DNA of 64,000 nucleotides from GCA-002793235 sp965267355 (GCA_965267355.1 OZ253956.1:2108001-2172000), one strand, 5' to 3'. Shown: positions 1 to 9,818, counted from the stretch's first letter. A program made the numbers and translations. Notes: generated by a model not told the origin, from the letters alone.

Positions 1-1856
1 TAATTACGTTTAGTAAAAAGGTTAGGATTGTCTATTCTTAAAATGTTAGACAGTTGGTGTTTTTTAATGAGATGGTCTAAACGTACAACTTTTTCGTTTT
101 TAACACCACTGTTAATCCAGTTGTTTTGGGTATGAAAAAGCATCTTACTTCTGTTCTGAGTTAGTTTAATGTCTGATACTAACACATTATCAGTTCTATC
201 AATAAAGTTAATGGCAGAGTGCTGCGGGATGTTGTAAACTATTAGTTTTCGTTGTTGGTGGGTGTTGATTTGGAACAAAATGTTCAACACCAAGAAAGTA
301 ATTAAAGAAAGAGCTCCGACTAACAAAAACTTAAATTTCCGATAAGCAATTAATAGGATAATACAAGCAATACTGATGTAAATCAACCAGGCATCAGCAA
401 TGCTAAACTTAATGTTTTCAGACAGCGAGTAAGGGAGTTGGTCAATATAAGTTACAGCATAATTAAGTGTTTGTAAAAGGTAGTTTAGAGCTATTGCAAG
501 GTATTCTCCAATAGCAGGAATAAAACTGAAGCACAATGTTGTAATACCCAAACAAAGTATGGCAAGTGCAAGAGGTATTACAATTAAATTAGACAATAAA
601 AAGTAATTCGGAAACTGATGAAAATACAATAAACCTAATGGAAAAGTTGCTATTTGTGCTGCAATAGAAACAGCTGTAATTTCCCAAATTTTTCTACCCA
701 ACCAGTTATTAACGGTAAACCAGTTGTTTACCCATGGTTGGATAATTACAATACCTATTACAGCAAGGTAAGAAAGCTGAAAACCAACCTCCATAATGAG
801 CAAAGGATTATAAATTAAAAGTGCAAAAGCCGAAGCAGCCAATGTATTAAAGAAACTAGAGTTTCGGTTTAAGGTTTTAGCTACAACCACAAAACTAAAC
901 ATAGTTGCTGCGCGCATTACAGACGGTGATAATCCTGTAATTAAAGCATATCCCCATAAGATTAAAATCAATAAAAACCCTTTAATTACTCTGCCTGATT
1001 TGAACTTTTCGAGAAAGAAAAAAAGCTTACTAAAAATTAAAAAGATAATGCCTACATGCAAGCCAGAAACAGCCAATACATGCATAGCTCCAGCACTGGA
1101 ATAAGCACTTTTTAACTGAGCATCAATATCGTCTTTATACCCCAAAATTAATGCTGATGCTACTGCCAATTCTTTATCTTTTATTCCGTAGTTCTCTAAA
1201 ATTAGTATTAGTTCTTTTCGTATGTTATGAGCCAGTTTTACAATGTTAAACTTTGGAGCTTTGGCAACTAAACTCCAGTTATTAGACCTTAAAAATGCTT
1301 GTTGATGTATAAGGTGATAGGAAAGGTACTTACGAAAATCAAACTCGTTAGGATTTTTGGGAGCAGGTACATCTTCCAATTTGGGTTCAAAAGAAATAAC
1401 ATTTCCTACATTTAACTTAGTCGATGAGCTGTCATTTTGAATATAGGTAATCACTTTTCCTTCAGATGCTATCCAGTCTTCTTTTTGTTTTATGCCTTTT
1501 AACTCAAGAATTACCTTAACGGTTTTTTCTTTTACTTGAGGAACTTCAACTATTTCACCAATTAAAAGAGCATCATCATTTGCTGTAATGCTATTGTTTG
1601 GTGACGAGTATTTTAAAGAAGTTAAACATGCTCCAGCCAGCAGAAAGTTGGTGTAAAGTAATGTTCCATAAAGCCATCTTAGTTTAAAGTTAGCGTTAAG
1701 TGATTTTATTAATAAAAGGGTAATGTAAACAACAAAGCATATTCCAAAAATAATAAGGATATTGTAAGTGTTTGGTTGTAGGTAAACTACACCTACTATT
1801 CCTATAATAAATGGAATTAATAAACGTAATAAAGGAATACGATTAAGTTGGTGCAT
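1..1856 (-). CDS. comEC: ComEC/Rec2 competence channel, C-terminus beyond window edge
   Basis: Inner-membrane channel that carries single-stranded DNA into the cytoplasm during natural transformation. About 618 codons are visible and the frame is still open at base 1. The N-terminus has three hydrophobic segments, then a soluble region of about 130 residues (DUF4131-like), then many membrane helices. The family motif AVSGLHVG lies in the middle, inside the Competence domain. The ATG at 1856 is the only start, because an in-frame TAA lies three codons upstream. Whether a metallo-beta-lactamase domain follows cannot be seen. It is divergent from the secreted nuclease pair at 1924-3752, with 67 bases between them. 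The family call is firm; activity in transformation is known of the family and not shown here. Confidence 0.93.
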   Translation of the reverse strand, partial: MHQLNRIPLLRLLIPFIIGIVGVVYLQPNTYNILIIFGICFVVYITLLLIKSLNANFKLRWLYGTLLYTNFLLAGACLTSLKYSSPNNSITANDDALLIGEIVEVPQVKEKTVKVILELKGIKQKEDWIASEGKVITYIQNDSSSTKLNVGNVISFEPKLEDVPAPKNPNEFDFRKYLSYHLIHQQAFLRSNNWSLVAKAPKFNIVKLAHNIRKELILILENYGIKDKELAVASALILGYKDDIDAQLKSAYSSAGAMHVLAVSGLHVGIIFLIFSKLFFFLEKFKSGRVIKGFLLILILWGYALITGLSPSVMRAATMFSFVVVAKTLNRNSSFFNTLAASAFALLIYNPLLIMEVGFQLSYLAVIGIVIIQPWVNNWFTVNNWLGRKIWEITAVSIAAQIATFPLGLLYFHQFPNYFLLSNLIVIPLALAILCLGITTLCFSFIPAIGEYLAIALNYLLQTLNYAVTYIDQLPYSLSENIKFSIADAWLIYISIACIILLIAYRKFKFLLVGALSLITFLVLNILFQINTHQQRKLIVYNIPQHSAINFIDRTDNVLVSDIKLTQNRSKMLFHTQNNWINSGVKNEKVVRLDHLIKKHQLSNILRIDNPNLFTKRN

Positions 1857-1923
1857 AATGCGAATTTATATAAATGCACCTTTTTATACCAAATGTTCGT
1901 AATATTATAACATCAAACTTCAA

Positions 1924-2469
1924 ATGAAAGTCATGAAAAAAATTAGCTTGTTTCTTTTTTTAGGACTAATAACCAACTTGTTATTTTCTCAAGCGAGAGA
2001 AGAAGGAGATGAAGAATATAAAACCATTTATTCTATTCTATTTATAAAAGAGGGAGAAGTAAAGCATACCATTAAGCAGGGCTTAGAAGTAAATGTAGAA
2101 ATAGACGATAAGAGGGTATATGGTAGATGGTTTTTTAAGTCGTATCCGGATGTGATTAGTGTAGTGAATAGAAAAGGAGAAGTGTTAGGAGAGGTTGCTT
2201 TAAATCAACAAAAGAGCATAAGGGTTGAAACTCCTCAGCAAAGAGGTGGACTTAGTGTTGGTGTAGGAATTGGCCCTGTTGGTGTATCGAGTGGAGGAGG
2301 AGGTATGCAATCTTTTAATATGGATAAATGGAAAGCTGAAATATCAGAAAGGCCAGAAACCAAAGAGGAAAAGTTGAAGCGTGAGTACTATGAAAAAAAA
2401 GAACAAGAACGATTAGCCAAACAAGCGGCTAAAGAAGCCAAGAAAGCAGCTAAGAAGAAAAAGAAATAA
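1924..2469 (+). CDS. Secreted protein with Gly-rich and Lys-rich tail
   Basis: Not a family I recognise. It has a signal peptide (ISLFLFLGLITNLLFSQA), a short beta-rich middle and a glycine-rich patch near residues 108-128. The C-terminus is strongly basic and helical, ending in a run of lysines. A second ATG three codons in (1933) is followed by a cleaner signal peptide and may be the true start. The stop codon overlaps the ATG of the nuclease gene by one base, so the two are probably cotranslated. The basic tail could bind nucleic acid or lipopolysaccharide, but that is speculation. Confidence 0.7.
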   Translation: MKVMKKISLFLFLGLITNLLFSQAREEGDEEYKTIYSILFIKEGEVKHTIKQGLEVNVEIDDKRVYGRWFFKSYPDVISVVNRKGEVLGEVALNQQKSIRVETPQQRGGLSVGVGIGPVGVSSGGGGMQSFNMDKWKAEISERPETKEEKLKREYYEKKEQERLAKQAAKEAKKAAKKKKK

Positions 2470-3752
2470 TGAGAATTTTTTTATACCTGTTTGTACTAAT
2501 TCCTGCGTTTGGATTTGCTCAATCTACACAAGGTCGTATAGATTCTTTACAAAAGCAATTAGAACTACTAAAAGAAAAGCAAGAGGGTTTAAATGAGCAG
2601 TTGAATGAGCTTAAACTTGAAAAAATTAGGGAGGATATTCAGCAAGTTGGTTTGCCCAAAGTGTTGGAAGAGGAAGAAGTTATTAATCATCTAGCGTATA
2701 GTTTAGTTTACTCTGAAAAGCATGAACAAGCAAAGTGGGTAGCTCACATTATTACTACTGATATTATTGACGGAAAAGTGAAGCGTTCTAACAATTTCAG
2801 AAAAGACCCATTGATTAAAACAGGGACTGCTACTGAAAAGGATTACTTTTTAAAGTACAAAGACGAGAAAACAGGCAAATACAAATACGATGGTTTTGGA
2901 TATGATAGAGGACACTTAGCTCCTTCGGCAGATTTTAGATGGAGTAAAGAAGCACTATCAGAATCATATTTTTATTCTAACATGTCGCCCCAGTTGGCGG
3001 ATTTTAACCGTAAAAAATGGGCTGATTTAGAAGGTTTGCTCAGAGGTTATATTCACGATCATACCAATACTCAATTGTATGTGGTTACTGGACCTATATT
3101 GCACGATAGCTTGTCAGTAATAGAAAGAAGTGTGAATAAAGTTAGTATTCCAGCATATTACTATAAAGTTGTTTTAGATTTAACCAACAAAAAAGCTATT
3201 GGATTTATTATGCCTAATAAAGACATAAAATATCCTATTAGCACTTTTGCTTTTAGTATTAACGAAGTAGAAACTCAAACAGGTATTGATTTCTTTTACC
3301 AATTACCAGATAGTATGGAAGAAGCCTTAGAAAACCAAAATTTTGTGGTTGATTGGGTACCTGAAAAACAAAAAGGAGATGTAAACCCTATATCTCAACC
3401 TACACTTAAGCCAGGAGTATTTAATACTGTACAAGCAAAACGCCACATGGGTAGTAGCAAAAAAATAACTGTTGCAGGTACAGTAGTTAGTGGAAGAGAA
3501 ACCAGAAATGGGCATTTGTTTTTTAATTTAGACAAAAACTATCCTAACCACATATTTACGGTGGCTATCTGGAAAAAAAATATTAGTAATTTCAGTTACG
3601 ACCCATTAGAAGTATGGGATGGAAAACAATTGTACTTAACTGGAAAAATTGCAGATTTTGATGGTATTCCCACCATGATTATTGAAAAAGAAAATGCGGT
3701 TGAAGTTCATCAGGATGGGAAAATGATAATGGTGATTGGAGGAGATGATTAA
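2469..3752 (+). CDS. Secreted DNA/RNA non-specific endonuclease with C-terminal OB-like domain
   Basis: Exported nuclease of the beta-beta-alpha-Me (NucA/EndoG) family, which cleaves single- and double-stranded DNA and RNA using one metal ion. It has a signal peptide (residues 1-18), then a short coiled coil (about 24-56). The catalytic DRGH motif is at 146-149, with the downstream Asn-rich helix (YSNMSPQLADFN). The core ends near residue 300. A further region of about 110 residues (about 315-420) has the alternating beta pattern of an OB-fold (KITVAGTVVSG, then YLTGKIADFDG), and may bind nucleic acid. It is the second gene of a pair with 1924-2469. The 3' end shares a TTAA with the convergent SpoIID-like gene. 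Confidence 0.92.
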   Translation: MRIFLYLFVLIPAFGFAQSTQGRIDSLQKQLELLKEKQEGLNEQLNELKLEKIREDIQQVGLPKVLEEEEVINHLAYSLVYSEKHEQAKWVAHIITTDIIDGKVKRSNNFRKDPLIKTGTATEKDYFLKYKDEKTGKYKYDGFGYDRGHLAPSADFRWSKEALSESYFYSNMSPQLADFNRKKWADLEGLLRGYIHDHTNTQLYVVTGPILHDSLSVIERSVNKVSIPAYYYKVVLDLTNKKAIGFIMPNKDIKYPISTFAFSINEVETQTGIDFFYQLPDSMEEALENQNFVVDWVPEKQKGDVNPISQPTLKPGVFNTVQAKRHMGSSKKITVAGTVVSGRETRNGHLFFNLDKNYPNHIFTVAIWKKNISNFSYDPLEVWDGKQLYLTGKIADFDGIPTMIIEKENAVEVHQDGKMIMVIGGDD

Positions 3753-4915
3753 AAATCTGCCTTAAAAAAAGCGAGAGATTCTAAATTAATCATGTGCACG
3801 TCTTCGTAATAGTAATGTAAAATGTCAATGTAGCTGTATCCTAATTTTGCCATACGCATAGCTCCTTCTTGGCACAAACCCACACCATGACCAAATCCTT
3901 TACCTTTTAGTAGCACATGCTGAGATTCTTCCTCAACATCAAAAAGAGCTGATTTTAATTTAAAATCTTTACGAATTTGAACGAAAGGGATTTTAACATC
4001 ATCTTTCCAATAAAATTGCTCTCTACCATTTTGGAAATACTCAATACTACATTCATTATTGAGAGCATCATTGCTGCAATTATGTTTTTTAAGGTAAGCC
4101 TCCCAATTGGTTCTGAGTACTTTCTTACTCCAAATGGAGTTGTTTTCATGGGTGCAAAAAGTATCTTTTCTTGAGCGTAAATAATACAATTTTTGTCTCC
4201 AGACCTCTTCCGAATTGGCTGTAATTCCACCGCAGTTGGAATAAAATGTTGCTGTAATTAAATTAATATCGCTATCTACAATAACAATTCCATTAGTCTC
4301 TTTAGCAGCTTCTTTAATTAATAAAGACTTTGGCTTACCATGATATGCTTGACAGTGCACTTTGTTACATAAACTAAAACCTTCAGCGTTATGTCTATCA
4401 ATATTTTTTAAGGCATAAGTTCTGCATATAATGGCTTGTAATTTAAAATATTCTTGAGGTGGGTTTCTGCCAACTTCGGCTTCTACTACACCAGCAATGT
4501 AATTATCAATATCAATGTTATTAATAAGCTGAAAATAGTTGTAGTAGTTGTGTAAGTTTACAAATAGGTTGTCTTCATAAGTTCGTACTTTACTATAACC
4601 ATTTACTTTTATTTTAAAGGAGTTATAATTTTTAGTACCGATAAAACGAACTTTTTTAAACTCACCATAATCTTTATCTAAAGATTTAAGAGAGATTAAG
4701 TTGTTCTTAAACTTAACCTCTAAAATTTCTCCTTTATCAATATCGATTAATTTCCCTTTTTCTGTGAAAACACCATAATTACCATCGTCTGGATGAAAAA
4801 CAAAAGAAGTAATCTTAGTTTGATGGTAAATACCAATATTTACCATTTCAGCATTAAGATTACTGACGGAGAGTAAAAAAACAATCAAAGAGGTTATATA
4901 AAGCCTTTTTATCAC
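3749..4915 (-). CDS. SpoIID/LytB domain protein
   Basis: Probable exported peptidoglycan lytic enzyme of the SpoIID family, whose Bacillus members are lytic transglycosylases. The start is GTG at 4915, the only one that gives a complete signal peptide (IKRLYITSLIVFLLSVSNLN). The family signature is clear: AEVGRNPPQEYFKLQAII with the catalytic-type Glu near residue 145, and the C-terminal GFGHGVGLCQEGA motif near 343. Length (388) is usual for the stand-alone Bacteroidota form. It follows lpxB on the same strand after 65 bases. Its stop shares TTAA with the nuclease stop. Bacteroidota do not make endospores, so a cell-wall remodelling role is inferred. Confidence 0.88.
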   Translation of the reverse strand: MIKRLYITSLIVFLLSVSNLNAEMVNIGIYHQTKITSFVFHPDDGNYGVFTEKGKLIDIDKGEILEVKFKNNLISLKSLDKDYGEFKKVRFIGTKNYNSFKIKVNGYSKVRTYEDNLFVNLHNYYNYFQLINNIDIDNYIAGVVEAEVGRNPPQEYFKLQAIICRTYALKNIDRHNAEGFSLCNKVHCQAYHGKPKSLLIKEAAKETNGIVIVDSDINLITATFYSNCGGITANSEEVWRQKLYYLRSRKDTFCTHENNSIWSKKVLRTNWEAYLKKHNCSNDALNNECSIEYFQNGREQFYWKDDVKIPFVQIRKDFKLKSALFDVEEESQHVLLKGKGFGHGVGLCQEGAMRMAKLGYSYIDILHYYYEDVHMINLESLAFFKADF

Positions 4916-4980
4916 GAAGGTAAAATTATTGGATTTACAATGAGAATATTGTTGAAACCTTTACAGTTATTCACATCTGT

Positions 4981-6093
4981 TTATGAATTACTCAAATACT
5001 TTACCATTAATTCGGCAGCACGTTTTGAAGCTCCTTTTCCACCTAGTTTTTGATGTAATTCATCATAATCGGAAAGTATTCTTTTTCTGTTCGATTCATC
5101 TAAAATAAGATTTAACTCTTTTACTAAGTTTTCTCTGTTAAAATCAAACTGTATTAATTCTTTTACTACTTCTTTGTTCATAATAAGATTTACCAAGCTG
5201 GCATAATCTACTTTAACAACTGCCATGGCAATCTTGTAAAAAATGTAATCTACTTTGTAGCAAACCACCTGAGGCACTTTAAAAAGAGCAGTTTCAAGCG
5301 AAGCAGTTCCACTTGCTACCATTGCAGCATGGGCATTTTGTAGCAAATCATAAGTTTGGTTTTGAACTACTGGGAGTTCTTTTTGCATAAACTTTTTATA
5401 GAAAGAAAGTGGTTGTGATGGAGCACCAGCAATTACAAATTGATAGTTGGGAAACTCATCCGTAATGGCAGACATTAAACTCAATAATTTAGCAATCTCT
5501 TGTTTTCTGCTACCAGGTAAAATGGCAATTATTGGTTTATTGTTTAATTGGTTTTTCTTCTTAAAGTCATTAAGAGATATAGATTCTCTATCAGCAATTG
5601 TATCTAATAAGGGGTGACCAACATAATCTATTTTATAATTGTATTTGGCATAAAATTCTTTTTCAAAAGGTAAAATGGAAAACATTTTTTCTACGTTTTC
5701 TTTTATTTTATACACCCTTTTTTGGTTCCATGCCCATATTTTAGGAGAGATGTAATAGTAAACTTTTATATTGTTGACTTTTGCCCATTTGGCAATTTTT
5801 AGGTTAAAGCCTGGATAGTCAACTAATATTAACACATCTGGTTGGTAGTTTAAGATGTCTTGCTTACAACACTTAATGTTTTTTAGGATGGTTCGGAGGT
5901 TAAGAATTACCTGCTCAAAACCCATAAAAGCCATTTCTTTGTAATGCTTAACAAGGGTAGCACCTTGTTTCTCCATTAAGTCACCACCGAAACATCTTAT
6001 CTCAGCATTTTGGTCTGCTACTTTAAGCTCTTTTAAAAGGTAAGATGCTTGTAAATCTCCAGAAGGTTCGCCTGCAATAATGTAGTATTTCAT
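4981..6093 (-). CDS. lpxB: Lipid-A-disaccharide synthase
   Basis: GT19 glycosyltransferase that condenses UDP-2,3-diacylglucosamine with lipid X to form the lipid A disaccharide at the inner membrane. The N-terminus KYYIIAGEPSGDLQAS is the family signature. Other conserved stretches are DYPGFNLKIAKWAK, YYISPKIWAWNQKR, ILPGSRKQEI and a C-terminal SGTASLETAL. I start at ATG 6093, giving 370 residues. A frame extension to 6135 adds a Cys-rich tail unlike the family and would run into the upstream gene. It is third in a surE - small membrane protein - lpxB run. Confidence 0.96.
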   Translation of the reverse strand: MKYYIIAGEPSGDLQASYLLKELKVADQNAEIRCFGGDLMEKQGATLVKHYKEMAFMGFEQVILNLRTILKNIKCCKQDILNYQPDVLILVDYPGFNLKIAKWAKVNNIKVYYYISPKIWAWNQKRVYKIKENVEKMFSILPFEKEFYAKYNYKIDYVGHPLLDTIADRESISLNDFKKKNQLNNKPIIAILPGSRKQEIAKLLSLMSAITDEFPNYQFVIAGAPSQPLSFYKKFMQKELPVVQNQTYDLLQNAHAAMVASGTASLETALFKVPQVVCYKVDYIFYKIAMAVVKVDYASLVNLIMNKEVVKELIQFDFNRENLVKELNLILDESNRKRILSDYDELHQKLGGKGASKRAAELMVKYLSNS

Positions 6094-6097
6094 AACA

Positions 6098-6397
6098 TTA
6101 CATAAAAAACATGTAGTAGAGGTAGAGTGCACCATAAACTAATGTAGCCCATATTACACCTCTGGCAGATTTATCTTTTTTTAACCAATAAAATATAAAG
6201 AACACTCCCAAATTAAAAAATAAGCATCCTTTTAAATTGTTAAGTAGCCCACTAAACATTGGGTTTTCAATAAGGTAGGAAATGGTGAAATTGGTATAGT
6301 AATCTAAAATAAAGTGCATGGCAGTAAAAGGGACTAATAAACCTAAAATTAGACCTATTAGTGTATGGTTGAAATATTTAAAGCCTACTTTACTCAT
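6098..6397 (-). CDS. Small three-helix membrane protein
   Basis: Protein of 99 residues with three predicted membrane helices (about 11-31, 58-72 and 80-97) and short charged loops. It overlaps the 3' end of surE by 8 bases and ends 4 bases before lpxB starts, so it is very likely part of that operon. I do not recognise the family. The position suggests an envelope role, but nothing in the sequence states one. Confidence 0.75.
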   Translation of the reverse strand: MSKVGFKYFNHTLIGLILGLLVPFTAMHFILDYYTNFTISYLIENPMFSGLLNNLKGCLFFNLGVFFIFYWLKKDKSARGVIWATLVYGALYLYYMFFM

Positions 6398-7160
6398 TTT
6401 GTAAATAGTTTAAATCATTGATTATTTTATAGTCTGTAATATCAGTTTGTACTGGCACTACAGAAACATAACCTTTGCCTAAAGACCACTCATCTGTATC
6501 TTCTCCTTCATCTTGAATAATAAATTTTCCACTTAGCCAATAGTATGTTCGCCCCATCGGGTCTGTTCTTTCATCATAATCTTCTTTCCAAACACCTTTA
6601 GCTTGCCTGCAAACTTTAATACCAGCTATTAAATCTTCTCTAAGGTTTGGAATATTAACATTTAAACAGATGCTTTTATTGTTGTTTTGCTCTAATAGTG
6701 CCTTAATAATTTTACGAGCATATACCTTAGCAGCACTAAAATCAGCATCAATAGAATGGTTAAGCAAAGAGAAACCCACAGAAGGTATAGCTTCAAGAGA
6801 ACCTTCAACAGCAGCAGACATAGTTCCCGAGTAAATTACATTAATGGATGAATTAGAACCATGATTTATTCCAGAAACAATTAAGTCAGGTTTTCTATCT
6901 AATAATTTATTTACAGCAATTTTTACACAATCAACAGGTGTTCCACTACAAGAGTAAGCTATATTTCCATCTACTTCTGTTTTCTCTATATGTAAAGTAG
7001 AGTTAATGGTAATTGCATGTCCCATTCCACTTTGGGGTTTATCGGGTGCTACAACTACTGTTTCTCCAAATTCTTTGGCTACAGAAAGTAATGCTTTTAT
7101 CCCTGGAGCAGTTATGCCATCATCATTTACTACAAGAATTAATGGTTTATTTAAACTCAT
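6390..7160 (-). CDS. surE: 5'/3'-nucleotidase SurE
   Basis: Metal-dependent phosphatase acting on nucleoside monophosphates. The N-terminal VNDDGITAPGI motif carries the metal-binding Asp pair (residues 13-14). The next family blocks are PDKPQSGMGHAIT, SGTPVDCVKIA and VSGINHGSNSS with its conserved Asn. Length (256) is typical. It heads a run with the small membrane protein and lpxB, a neighbourhood I associate with Bacteroidota. It is divergent from the universal stress protein, whose start is 74 bases away. Confidence 0.96.
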   Translation of the reverse strand: MSLNKPLILVVNDDGITAPGIKALLSVAKEFGETVVVAPDKPQSGMGHAITINSTLHIEKTEVDGNIAYSCSGTPVDCVKIAVNKLLDRKPDLIVSGINHGSNSSINVIYSGTMSAAVEGSLEAIPSVGFSLLNHSIDADFSAAKVYARKIIKALLEQNNNKSICLNVNIPNLREDLIAGIKVCRQAKGVWKEDYDERTDPMGRTYYWLSGKFIIQDEGEDTDEWSLGKGYVSVVPVQTDITDYKIINDLNYLQNE

Positions 7161-7234
7161 TTAATGGATTTTTTGCAAATTTACAGCTAATTAATGACAA
7201 TAACGATTGGTCTTTTTTTCTTAAATTCTTTTGT

Positions 7235-8008
7235 ATGTATAATATTTTAGTCCCTACTGATTTTTCTGAATTTTCAGATTATGCTTTGGAATACGGAGCT
7301 TTTTTAGCGAGAAAAAACGATAGTGAGTTATATATATTACATATAGTAAGAAATAATTCAAAGTATGATGGGGCAGCGGATCAATTAGAGCAACTCGCTA
7401 AAAATCCACTTTTAGAAGGCCTGAAAGCACACATTGTTTTAGAAAGAGGAACCAATGTGAGTAAAAATATTAATAAGGTTGCTAAGGAGTTGGATGTTAG
7501 GTTAATTGTAATGGGCTCTAATGGTGTTTCTAATATGGAAGAAATGATATTAGGAAGTAATACTGAAAATGTGATCATTAAAACCGAGTTTGATGTTTTA
7601 ACAGTTAAACATCAAATGAATAATGAGGAGTTAAATACCATCTTGTTTCCTTCCAATTTTAAACCAGAGGCTTATACAATTTTTGATTCTGTTATAAAAG
7701 CTGCAAAAGCATTTGACGCTTGTATTCATTTATTAATGGTAGGGAAGGATAATTCTAAAAATAGGAGTAGAATAGATTCTTTTGTGGAGTACTTTGAATT
7801 AGATGAGAAGAGAATTAACTTTAAAACAAGTATTACAGAAAATTCTTCATTTGAATTAGGGATATTAAATTACGCAATGGAGGAGGATATTGATTTGATA
7901 GCAATGGGAACCCATGGCAAAGGAGCCATTAAAAAATTACTACAAGAAAGCACCTCTCAAAATGTTGTAAGAGATGCGTTTAGACCCGTTTTAACAATGC
8001 GTTTTTAA
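7235..8008 (+). CDS. Tandem universal stress protein (UspA family)
   Basis: Cytoplasmic protein of 257 residues with two Usp domains. The first runs from MYNILVPTDFSEFS to about residue 140 and the second from NTILFPSNFKPEA to the end. The Walker-like ATP-binding loops are GSNGVSNMEEMILGSNTENV and, in the second domain, GTHGKGAIKKLLQESTSQNV. The second lacks the final Gly-Ser and may bind ATP poorly. I start at ATG 7235, where the Usp fold begins; upstream frame overlaps surE and its promoter region. Usp proteins act in stress survival and the ligand here is unknown. The stop shares TTAA with fhs. Confidence 0.9.
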   Translation: MYNILVPTDFSEFSDYALEYGAFLARKNDSELYILHIVRNNSKYDGAADQLEQLAKNPLLEGLKAHIVLERGTNVSKNINKVAKELDVRLIVMGSNGVSNMEEMILGSNTENVIIKTEFDVLTVKHQMNNEELNTILFPSNFKPEAYTIFDSVIKAAKAFDACIHLLMVGKDNSKNRSRIDSFVEYFELDEKRINFKTSITENSSFELGILNYAMEEDIDLIAMGTHGKGAIKKLLQESTSQNVVRDAFRPVLTMRF

Positions 8009-9684
8009 GATAATCCAGAAATCTTCCCATCATTATTAATGCTCATTCCTTCTGATGCTGGTGTAGCCGGAAGACCTGGCATACGCATCATATTGCCAAG
8101 TATTGGAATAACAAATCCAGCTCCAGCAGCTACTTCAAATTCTCTCACATTTACTGTAAAACCATTTGGTCGCCCTGTTAAACTATCATTATCAGAAAAT
8201 GATTTTTGAGTTTTAGCCATGCAAACAGGTAAATTTTGTAAGCCTAAATCTTCTAATTTTTTTAAATCGTTGTTTGCCATTTTTGAGTATTCAACTCCAT
8301 CAGCCCCATAAATTTCTTTAGCAATTCGTTCAATCTTTTCTTTAATGGTTAAGTTCCAATTGTAAAGGGGGTGAAAATTATTTTTTCCTGACTCTACTTC
8401 CTTAACTACTGCTTCAGCCAAGTCAGTCATACCATCACCGCCTTTTGCAAACCCTTGGGCCAGAATAGCCTGAACGCCCATTTTTGAGCATCTGTCTTGA
8501 ATTAATTTTACTTCATCTTCAGTATCAGAAGGGAATGCGTTAATGGCTACAACTGGATTTAAACCAAACTTTTTACAGTTTTCAATATGCTTTTCAAGAT
8601 TAGCAAACCCTTTACCAACTCTATCTACACTTGGAGTATTGTATTCTTCTTTGCTAGCACCACCATGATGGCGCAATGCTCTGATTGTTGCTACAAGTAC
8701 TAAAGCTTTTGGGTTTAATCCAGCAGACACACATTTGATGTTTAAGAATTTTTCAGCTCCAAGATCGGCACCAAAGCCAGCTTCTGTTATAACATATTCG
8801 GAAAGCGATAATCCCATTTTGGTTGCTATGATTGTATTTGTTCCTTGAGCAATATTTGCAAAAGGACCTCCGTGAATAATAGCAGGATTTTCTTCTAAAG
8901 TTTGAACAAGATTAGGTTTAATGGCATCTTTTAATAAAATAGCCATTGCATTTTCAGCATTTAAATCTTTAGCATATATAGGTTTTTTGTCAAAAGTATA
9001 TCCAATAAAAATATTGCCAAGCTTTTTCTTTAAATCTTCAAAGTTTTGAGCCATACATAAAATAGCCATTACTTCAGAAGCAGGTGTAATGTTAAAGCCA
9101 TCTTCACGAGGAATACCATTGGCAGTACCTCCTAAACCAATAGTAATATGCCTAAGAGCTCTATCATTCATATCCATCACTCTTTTCCATACGATGGTAC
9201 GAGGATCTATTCCTAAACTTCTTGATTTACTTTGAATGTTGTTGTCAATTAAGGCAGATAACAAATTGTTTGCTTTCTCTACGGCTGAAAAGTCTCCTGT
9301 AAAATGTAAGTTAATGTCCTCCATGGGTACAACTTGTGCATACCCCCCACCAGCAGCACCGCCTTTTATACCAAAAACAGGACCTAAAGAAGGTTCTCTC
9401 AATACAACTGTAGCTTGTTTTCCAATTTTATTTAATCCTTCAGTTAAACCAATAGAGGTGGTTGTTTTTCCCTCTCCTGCAGGAGTTGGAGTAAGAGCTG
9501 TAACTAAAACTAGATTGTTTTGAGCTACTTTTTTCTCATCAATAATTGATAAAGGAAGTTTTGCTTTATATTTTCCGTATAACTCTAAATCCTCAGTATT
9601 AATATTTAACTTTTCAGCAATTTCATTAATATGCTTCATTTCATTTTGCTGAGCGATTTCAATATCAGAAGGAAATTTTGCCAT
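8005..9684 (-). CDS. fhs: Formate-tetrahydrofolate ligase
   Basis: ATP-dependent enzyme that makes 10-formyl-THF from formate and THF, feeding one-carbon units to purines and fMet-tRNA. The phosphate-binding loop TPTPAGEGKTTTSIGL is at about residues 65-80. Other family blocks are REPSLGPVFGIKGGAAGGGY, DFSAVEKANNL, FANIAQGTNTIIAT and the C-terminal GAGFVIPILGNMMRMPGLP. Length (559) is normal. It is a single gene on its strand, with a 134-base promoter region shared with the divergent porin-like gene. Confidence 0.98.
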   Translation of the reverse strand: MAKFPSDIEIAQQNEMKHINEIAEKLNINTEDLELYGKYKAKLPLSIIDEKKVAQNNLVLVTALTPTPAGEGKTTTSIGLTEGLNKIGKQATVVLREPSLGPVFGIKGGAAGGGYAQVVPMEDINLHFTGDFSAVEKANNLLSALIDNNIQSKSRSLGIDPRTIVWKRVMDMNDRALRHITIGLGGTANGIPREDGFNITPASEVMAILCMAQNFEDLKKKLGNIFIGYTFDKKPIYAKDLNAENAMAILLKDAIKPNLVQTLEENPAIIHGGPFANIAQGTNTIIATKMGLSLSEYVITEAGFGADLGAEKFLNIKCVSAGLNPKALVLVATIRALRHHGGASKEEYNTPSVDRVGKGFANLEKHIENCKKFGLNPVVAINAFPSDTEDEVKLIQDRCSKMGVQAILAQGFAKGGDGMTDLAEAVVKEVESGKNNFHPLYNWNLTIKEKIERIAKEIYGADGVEYSKMANNDLKKLEDLGLQNLPVCMAKTQKSFSDNDSLTGRPNGFTVNVREFEVAAGAGFVIPILGNMMRMPGLPATPASEGMSINNDGKISGLS

Positions 9685-9818
9685 GTTTTAAATTTTTAAA
9701 TTTCGCTTAAAGATAGAAAAATTAAAATAGATGTTGAATTAACAATAAAAATGTTTTAAATTTATTAACCCTAATTCAATCTGGTATTATTATTGATATT
9801 AGGAAAAACAAAAAAGCC

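Noticed and set aside
6094..6135. Longer N-terminus for LpxB
   Set aside because: It overlaps the upstream small membrane protein gene, and the added residues are not part of the family.
7013..7234. Upstream extension of the universal stress protein frame
   Set aside because: It overlaps surE on the other strand and encodes a Leu/His-rich stretch unlike Usp proteins. ATG 7235 is where the domain begins.
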